This document shows, piece after piece, positions 7,451-8,831 of a stretch of 8,831 nt of DNA. A model generated the notes under the pieces. The model worked only from the letters and a program-made list of their open reading frames with translations. It made no database searches and had not been told where the DNA came from. The stretch covers positions 1 to 8,831 of the forward strand of contig JAVXHY010000035.1 of assembly GCA_036656615.1 (NCBI GenBank), in the 5' to 3' direction. Numbering within the stretch: position 1 is the first letter of the stretch; the number at the start of each line of letters is the position of its first letter. This stretch comes from CAUPWF01 sp036656615. GTDB taxonomy: Bacteria; Bacillota; Clostridia; Lachnospirales; Lachnospiraceae. The position numbers and the translations under genes are program-made.

Positions 7451-8387
7451 GCTTTTCTTGATCTTTGTGTAATCCTAGTATCAACAATATGATGCCTGTA
7501 ATCCCAATACATGCCACACTCCAAGCTTCCATATGCTTCTCCTCTTTTCCACTTTTAGCTTTAACCGGTTCCATTAATGTTGCTATCACTGCATCAGCTA
7601 TTAACTGTTGCCCTTTTTGATCTGGATGTAGACCATCCTGTTGTACATATTCCTCTACTCCTAAGTGAGATAAATCTGCAATTTTATAATGATATACTTT
7701 AGCATTTTGCTCAATAATCTGATTCATTTTATTAATGACACGAATGACAACCTTATTCATTGATTCAGGTAAGTCTAATCCTCCTGTTGGATTATAAATA
7801 TTTGTTACTATGATTGGAGTAGCATCCCTCTTGTGATAATTGATTATTTCCATCGTTTGTTTCCACTCTTCTTCAAATTCCTCATAATCCCATTCATTCA
7901 AAGTTGTTAACACCGCAAAAACAAGAGTTGGATGCTTCTGAACCTCTTCATTCAGCATGGTCATTGCATCATCTAATTGGTGAAACTTTTCTGTTCTATT
8001 TAATATCTTTTGACAGACATCTTTAAACTCATCCATCAAATCATTTGATCCTATGGTAATAGTTATTAACTCTGCTTTATTTAGTATATCAAGTACTTCC
8101 TTATCTGTCAAAATGTTATAATTTAACTCCGCTGTACAAATTCCATTTTTTGTTTTATCCGTTAGATTCACCTTTTGATCAAGTCGATTTTGCAGGTATT
8201 CCTGCATCAGATCTGGGTATGCCTTTAAGTCACTGTGATTAGTCGTATAACCTTTTGCTATGCTGTCTCCAAGTGATAAATATTCAAAACAGTCCTTATT
8301 TTCTGCCTTTACTGATAATATAAATTGTGAAAAGAAAATACAACTAATGACCATAGCCGTAAGCCTTCTGCTTTTTTGCATAACCAT
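7443..8387 (-). CDS. Membrane-anchored extracellular SGNH/GDSL hydrolase
   Basis: This protein is predicted to act as an esterase, lipase or deacetylase on the outer face of the membrane; its substrate is unknown. Residue numbers here count from the upstream ATG at 8423. The catalytic blocks are LGDSIAKGY (51-59; nucleophile Ser54), NG with weak block II (93-94), GSND (125-128; oxyanion Asn127) and DGLHPDQKG (263-271; Asp263, His266). MQKSRR followed by a hydrophobic run and VKA/EN (38-42) looks like a signal peptide. A second hydrophobic segment (about 300-317) followed by a short charged tail suggests a C-terminal membrane anchor. I chose the ATG at 8387 because GGGTG lies 5 bases upstream. 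The ATG at 8423 has no ribosome site and falls at the predicted transcription start. ATGs at 8399 and 8381 are alternatives. It overlaps the decarboxylase gene by 8 bases. The family is sure; exact start and role are not. Confidence 0.85.
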   Translation of the reverse strand: MVMQKSRRLTAMVISCIFFSQFILSVKAENKDCFEYLSLGDSIAKGYTTNHSDLKAYPDLMQEYLQNRLDQKVNLTDKTKNGICTAELNYNILTDKEVLDILNKAELITITIGSNDLMDEFKDVCQKILNRTEKFHQLDDAMTMLNEEVQKHPTLVFAVLTTLNEWDYEEFEEEWKQTMEIINYHKRDATPIIVTNIYNPTGGLDLPESMNKVVIRVINKMNQIIEQNAKVYHYKIADLSHLGVEEYVQQDGLHPDQKGQQLIADAVIATLMEPVKAKSGKEEKHMEAWSVACIGITGIILLILGLHKDQEKHE

Positions 8388-8427
8388 TATTACACCCATA
8401 CCCCTATTAACCTTATGCATCATCTAT

Positions 8428-8456
8428 AGTATATGTCAAACTTTACATTTTATTCA
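8428..8456 (-). promoter_or_regulatory. Candidate promoter for the SGNH-decarboxylase genes, forespore sigma-like
   Basis: On the minus strand TGAATA (8451-8456) is followed by exactly 17 bases and then TATACTA (8427-8433). This resembles the sigma-G/sigma-F pattern TGAATA-N17/18-CATACTA with one mismatch. As a sigma-A site the -10 TATACT is good, but the -35 matches TTGACA at only 3 of 6 positions. Transcription would begin near 8421, leaving about 34 bases before the chosen start codon. A TTGACA lies at 8434-8439 but has no suitable -10 downstream. Confidence 0.4.
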
Positions 8457-8602
8457 CTCTAGTTGAAAGGTATTTACCATATTTCAAATTCTATCCATAT
8501 GAAAATCTCAATCAGCATTTTTGATTAATGGTCATGATCCAATTTATATTTTTATCCAGTACATTATTATAGTTAATTACATTATTTCTAATTTTCCCAA
8601 AT
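8457..8602. other. AT-rich intergenic stretch without a recognisable gene
   Basis: Between the SGNH promoter and the terminator near 8603 I find no open frame beyond about 14 codons and no RNA gene. There is only a short AT-rich inverted repeat (AATCA/TGATT near 8509-8525). It is probably the upstream region of the SGNH gene. Confidence 0.4.
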
Positions 8603-8647
8603 AAAAAACCTCTTAATCACTGTAAATACAGCATATCAAGAGGTTTT
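8603..8647 (-). terminator. Nested-hairpin intrinsic terminator
   Basis: AAAACCTCTT (8605-8614) pairs with AAGAGGTTTT (8638-8647). Inside the 23-base loop a second small hairpin pairs CTGTA (8620-8624) with TACAG (8627-8631). On the minus strand the CCTCTT/AAGAGG stem runs into six T residues (8603-8608), as expected for the end of the frame that enters from the right edge. On the plus strand TTTTGTT follows, so weak termination in the other direction is possible. Confidence 0.65.
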
Positions 8648-8701
8648 GTTCCATGCGGACAAAGGGACTTTCTTGGTATTAAATGATATGAATTTTATTG
8701 C

Positions 8702-8830
8702 TTAAATACTGTGAAAGGCTTGTATTACGCCTTTTCTGCTAAGCAGCATAAAGTTATTTGCCCCATTTTTGCCCCATCTAAAACGCTTATTTTTGAAAGC
8801 TAAATCTGTTAACTCACATACATCTGTATG
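8702..8830 (-). CDS. 3' end of an unidentified reading frame, cut by the window edge
   Basis: A minus-strand frame enters from the right edge and stays open for 42 codons to a TAA at 8702-8704. It includes KRFRWGKNGANN and ends LLSRKGVIQAFHSI. I do not recognise the protein. Trp-Gly-Lys-Asn-Gly-Ala tails of this kind are reminiscent of C-termini of some phage or conjugative-element tyrosine recombinases, but no catalytic motif is in view, so this is only a suggestion. A terminator lies 55 bases beyond the stop, which fits a real gene end. Alternatively the open frame is chance, since 42 codons is not long. The DNA contains a short direct repeat at 8760-8777 that encodes the repeated Trp-Gly/Asn-Gly stretch. 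Confidence 0.3.
   Translation of the reverse strand, partial: HTDVCELTDLAFKNKRFRWGKNGANNFMLLSRKGVIQAFHSI
8760..8777. repeat. Short direct repeat GCCCCAT
   Basis: GCCCCAT occurs at 8760-8766 and again at 8771-8777, 11 bases apart, each preceded by TTT. It is GC-rich against an AT-rich background. It falls within the partial frame at the right edge and may simply reflect coding sequence, or it could be a binding site such as those near recombination sites. Confidence 0.3.
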
Positions 8831-8831
8831 C

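Noticed and set aside
6089..8387. The hydrolase-decarboxylase pair as a defence or biosynthetic system.
   Set aside because: Both belong to common enzyme families, the decarboxylase position is conserved from B. subtilis, and no effector, sensor or transport partner is present.
8434..8439. TTGACA on the minus strand as the -35 of the SGNH promoter.
   Set aside because: The sequence 17 bases downstream is ATAAGG, a poor -10, and the neighbouring TATACT is directly adjacent instead of spaced.
8714..8734. AAAGGC-N9-GCCTTT hairpin as a terminator.
   Set aside because: It lies inside the partial reading frame near its end, the stem is only 6 bp, and a better terminator follows at 8603-8647.
8817..8830. 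Palindrome CATACA-TC-TGTATG at the window edge.
   Set aside because: It is short and cut off by the edge, within a possible reading frame; nothing else supports an operator.

Overview
The window looks like ordinary core chromosome of a low-GC, spore-forming Firmicute, most likely class Clostridia and plausibly Lachnospiraceae. The reasons are the AT-rich composition, AGGAGG-type ribosome sites, intrinsic terminators, and a gene order that resembles the yaaO-tmk-yaaQ-yaaR-holB-yaaT(ricT)-yabA-yabB-yabC(rsmI) region of Bacillus subtilis. All eight confident genes lie on the minus strand, so transcription runs from right to left. I see no rRNA, tRNA, CRISPR array or complete mobile element.

Layout from right to left, in the direction of transcription. 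The right edge (8702-8830) holds only the last 42 codons of an unidentified reading frame, closed by a nested-hairpin terminator near 8603-8647. A gene-free AT-rich stretch follows. A promoter-like site at 8428-8456 then opens the main cluster: a secreted, membrane-anchored SGNH/GDSL hydrolase, overlapping by 8 bases with a PLP-dependent Orn/Lys/Arg decarboxylase-family enzyme (YaaO-like). A short gap carrying an extended -10 box inside an 11-bp inverted repeat separates these from four tightly packed housekeeping genes: holB (DNA polymerase III delta prime), ricT (PSP1-domain Fe-S protein of the Ric complex), a tRNA1(Val) A37 N6-methyltransferase-like gene, and rsmI (16S rRNA C1402 2'-O-methyltransferase). 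A strong terminator at 2464-2499 closes this unit.

To the left are two separate genes: a stand-alone MsmX/UgpC-type sugar ABC-transporter ATPase, followed by its own terminator at 1239-1277, and an AI-2E-family (YtvI/TqsA-like) eight-helix membrane protein ending at 59.

The central operon links replication (clamp loader), RNA processing (RicT with RNase Y), and tRNA and rRNA modification. This is a conserved grouping rather than a new system. Points worth a second look are the absence of tmk/gmk, yaaQ and yaaR between the decarboxylase and holB; the dyad over the holB promoter; a promoter resembling forespore sigma-F/sigma-G sites ahead of the SGNH gene; and the truncated frame at the right edge. 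I found no convincing evidence of an undescribed multi-gene system.
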